NCBI GenBank assembly: GCA_002189035.1
Contig: NEEC01000152.1
Location: 1-35,480 of the forward strand
From: Utricularia gibba
Taxonomy: Eukaryota; Streptophyta; Magnoliopsida; Lamiales; Lentibulariaceae
Length of the DNA stretch: 35,480 bases
Reading direction: 5' to 3'
A program made the translations under genes and the position numbers. Position 1 is the stretch's first letter; every line of letters begins with the position of its first letter. Shown in pieces: positions 32,601 through 35,480 of the stretch. Below the pieces are notes generated by a model. The model saw only the letters and a program-made list of their open reading frames with translations, was not told the DNA's origin and ran no database searches.

Positions 32601-35480
32601 AAACCGAACGATAATAAATACATCACTTTATTTGCCGGACTACAACTAACTCTCGGCAAGCCAAACTTACCTTTGTCCGTTCCAGGTGCACCCAAAGACC
32701 GCCTGCTCAAGTATAAAGTAAGTTGTTGAAAAAATCATGTGGGGTGCACGTGATATCGCAATTTAAACAAATGCAACATTGTATTCATCGATTTGCATCC
32801 TTTTGTCCTCATGAGCCATAAAGAATCGCGGGGCCCGGACCAAGTTCCTAGCGAGACTGGCCGCCACAAAACGAGAAGCTGTTCCTTGAAAAACCATGTA
32901 GGCAACACGAAAACCGAACGTTAATAAATACATCACTTTCTTTGCCGGGGCTACAACTTACTTTGGGCCAAGGCCTAAGCTGATCTTTTTCCGGTTCCAA
33001 GTGCACCCAAAGACCGCCTCTCAAGTATAAAGTAAGTTGTTGAAAAAATCATGTGGGGTGCACGTGACATCATAATTTAAACAAATGGATCATTTTTTTT
33101 AATCGATTTGCATCCAGTTGACCTCATGAGCCATACAGAATCGGGGTCAAGGACCAAGTTCCAGCGAGACTGGCCGCCACAAAACGAGAAGCGGTTCCTT
33201 GAAAAACCATGTAGGCAGCCCCCGAAAACCGAACGATAATAATACATCACTTTATTTGCCGGACTACAACTAACTCTCGTGCAAGCCAAACCTTACCTTT
33301 GTCCGTTCCAGGTGCACCCAAAGACCGCCTGCTCAAGTATAAAGTAAGTTGTTGAAAAAATCATGTGGGGTGCACGTGATATCGCAATTTAAACAAATGC
33401 AACATTGTATTCATCGATTTGCATCCTTTTGTCCTCATGAGCCATAAAGAATCGCGGGCCCGGACCAAGTTCCTAGCGAGACTGGCCGCCACAAAACGAG
33501 AAGCTGTTCTTGAAAAACCATGTAGGCAACACCGAAAACGAACGTTAATAAATACATCACTTTCTTTGCCGGGCTACAACTTACTTTGGGCCAAGGCCTA
33601 AGCTGATCTTTTTCCGGTTCCAAGTGCACCCAAAGACGCCTTCTCAAGTATAAAGTAAGTTGTTGAAAAAATCATGTGGGGTGCACGTGACATCATAATT
33701 TAAACAAATGGATCATTTTTTTAATCGATTTGCATCCAGTTGACCTCATGAGCCATACAGAATCGGGGTCAAGGACCAAGTTCCAGCGAGACTGGCCGCA
33801 AAACGAGAAGCGGTTCCTTGAAAAACCATGTAGGCAGCCCCCGAAAACCGAACGATAATAAATACATCACTTTATTTGCCGGACTACAAACTTACTTTGG
33901 GCAAGCCTAAGCTGACTTTTCCGGTCCAAGTGCCCCCAAAGACCGCCTCCTCATGTATAAAGTATGTTGTTAAAAAATCATGTGGGGTGCACGTGATATC
34001 GTAATTTAAACAAATGCATCATTTTTTTAATCGATTTGCATCCATTTGACCTCATGAGCCATAAAGAATCGCGGGCCCGGACCAAGTTCCTAGCGAGACT
34101 GGCCGCCACAAAACGAGAAGCTGTTCCTTGAAAAACCATGTAGGCAACACCGAAAACCGAACGTTAATAAATACATCACTTTCTTTGCCGGGCTACAACT
34201 TACTTTGGGCCAAGGCCTAAGCTGACCTTTTTCCGGTTCCAAGTGCCCCCAAGACCGCCTCCTCATGTATAAAGTAAGTTGTTAAAAAAATCATGTGGGG
34301 TGCACGTGACATCGTAATTTAAACAAATGCATCATTTTTTTAATCGATTTGCATCCAGTTGACCTCATGAGCCATACAGAATCGGGGTCAAGGACCAAGT
34401 TCCCAGCGAGACTGGCCGCACAAAACGAGAAGCGGTTCCTTGAAAAACCATGTAGGCAGCCCCGAAAACCGAACGATAATAAATACATCACTTTATTTGC
34501 CGGACTACAACTAACTCTCGGTGCAAGCAAACCTTACCTTTGTCCCGTTCCAGGTGCACCCAAAGACCGCCTGCTCAAGTATAAAGTAAGTTGTTGAAAA
34601 AATCATGTGGGGTGCACGTGATATCGCAATTTAAACAAATGCAACATTGTATTCATCGATTTGCATCCTTTTGTCCTCATGAGCCATAAAGAATCGGGCG
34701 GACCAAGTTCCTAGCGAGACTGGCCGCCACAAAACGAGAAGCTGTTCCTTGAAAAACCATGTAGGCAACACGAAAACGAACGTTAATAAATACATCACTT
34801 TCTTTGCCGGGCTACAACTTACTTTGGGCCAAGGCCTAAGCTGATCTTTTCCGGTTCAAGTGCACCCAAACGCCTTCTCAGTATAAAGTAAGTTGTTGAA
34901 AAAATCATGTGGGGTGCACGTGACATCATAATTTAAACAAATGGATCATTTTTTTTAATCGATTTGCATCCAGTTGACCTCATGAGCCATACAGAATCGG
35001 GGTCAAGGACCAAGTTCCCAGCGAGACTGGCCGCCACAAACGAGAAGCGGTTCCTCGAAAAACCATGTAGGCAGCCCCCGAAAACCGAACGATAATAAAT
35101 ACATCACTTATTTGCCGGACTACAACTAACTCTCGTGCAAGCCAAACCTTACTTTGTCCCGTTCCAGGTGCACCAAAGACCGCCTGCTCAAGTATAAAGT
35201 AAGTTGTTGAAAAAATCATGTGGGGTGCACGTGATATCGCAATTTAAACAAATGCAACATTGTATTCATCGATTTGCATCCTTTTGTCCTCATGAGCCAT
35301 AAAGAATCGCGGGCCCGGACCAAGTTCCTAGCGAGACTGGCCGCCACAAAACGAGAAGCTGTTCCTTGAAAAACCATGTAGGCAACACGGAAAACCGAAC
35401 GTTAATAAATACATCACTTTCTTTGCCGGGCTACAACTTACTTTGGGCCAAGGCCTAAGCTGATCTTTTTCCGGTTCCAA
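29693..35480 (+). repeat. Regular A/B block to window end
   Basis: Starts are B 29693, A 30003, B 30309, A 30620, B 30930, A 31244, B 31555, A 31868, B 32178, A 32492, B 32800, A 33115, B 33426, A 33737, B-like 34043 (head CATTTGACCTC), A 34356, B 34668, A 34971 and B 35281 (cut by the window end after 200 bp). Spacings are 303-315 bp. Small losses are frequent. The A units at 30003, 30620 and 33737 have B-like variable segments. Confidence 0.94.

Larger units (their letters stand above)
1..35480 (+). repeat. Satellite array, 315-bp monomers in 630-bp A/B higher-order repeats
   Basis: The monomer start used throughout is the base after the shared TTTGCATC. A monomers open with CAGTTGACCTC and B monomers with CTTTTGTCCTC. 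Start-to-start spacing is usually 300-316 bp, with 315 the commonest maximum, and A and B alternate over most of the window. All recognisable units are in one orientation; I saw no inverted monomer. The array runs off both ends of the window, so its true length is unknown. No LTR, terminal inverted repeat, poly-A tail, RNA gene or long open frame interrupts it. It is most likely centromeric, pericentromeric or subtelomeric heterochromatin of a eukaryote, inferred from structure alone. The family is not one I recognise. Confidence 0.97.

Noticed and set aside
1-35480. CRISPR-like repeat and spacer arrangement
   Set aside because: The period is 315 bp, the whole unit is repeated, and there are no unique spacers or cas genes.
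1-35480. rDNA intergenic spacer or tRNA/5S repeat cluster
   Set aside because: No rRNA- or tRNA-like sequence, cloverleaf, or Pol III box pair was recognised in the 630-bp unit.

Overview
The whole window is one tandem satellite DNA array. All recognisable units lie head to tail on the + strand. I found no real gene, RNA gene, mobile element or CRISPR array, and no stretch that is clearly unrelated to the repeat. The monomer is 315 bp and occurs as two alternating types, A and B. By hand alignment A and B differ at about 40 positions (about 87% identical). The A+B pair forms a 630-bp higher-order repeat (HOR). Seven consecutive monomers at 21466-23670 are exactly 315 bp each and give the reference unit (A 21781-22095, B 22096-22410). 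Each 315-bp monomer also appears to be an old dimer of about 157-bp subunits (spacings 156, 159, 155 and 160 bp in the reference HOR), so the hierarchy is about 157, 315 and 630 bp.

Layout. Regular A/B alternation: 230-1432, 1627-2837, 3182-5858, 10930-13325, 14329-15707, 16886-24766 (with two chimeric monomers), 24891-26302, 27225-29090 and 29693-35480. Rearranged zones of truncated, chimeric and shuffled monomers: 5859-10929, 13326-14328 and 15708-16885, plus shorter disturbances at 1433-1626, 2838-3181 and 24767-24890. At 26303-27224 three successive monomers are A/B hybrids. At 29091-29692 two A-type monomers are adjacent, and at 10625-11240 two B-type monomers. A third tail variant recurs at scattered places. 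I count roughly 110 monomers or large fragments.

Organism. Long homogenised arrays with an HOR and nucleosome-scale period are a eukaryotic hallmark, typical of centromeric, pericentromeric or subtelomeric heterochromatin. I do not recognise the family and cannot name the host; plants and many animals both carry satellites of this length. CpG is not depleted (15 observed against about 16.5 expected in the reference A monomer).

Function. Nothing here encodes protein. The short open frames are recurring translations of the repeat. Any role would be structural or in chromatin: nucleosome phasing, binding of a protein at the CACGTG palindrome present in nearly every monomer, or satellite transcription. 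An important caution is that most differences between copies are 1-6 bp losses with few gains and few substitutions, and some zones look like shredded consensus. Part of the variation may be long-read assembly error and not biology.
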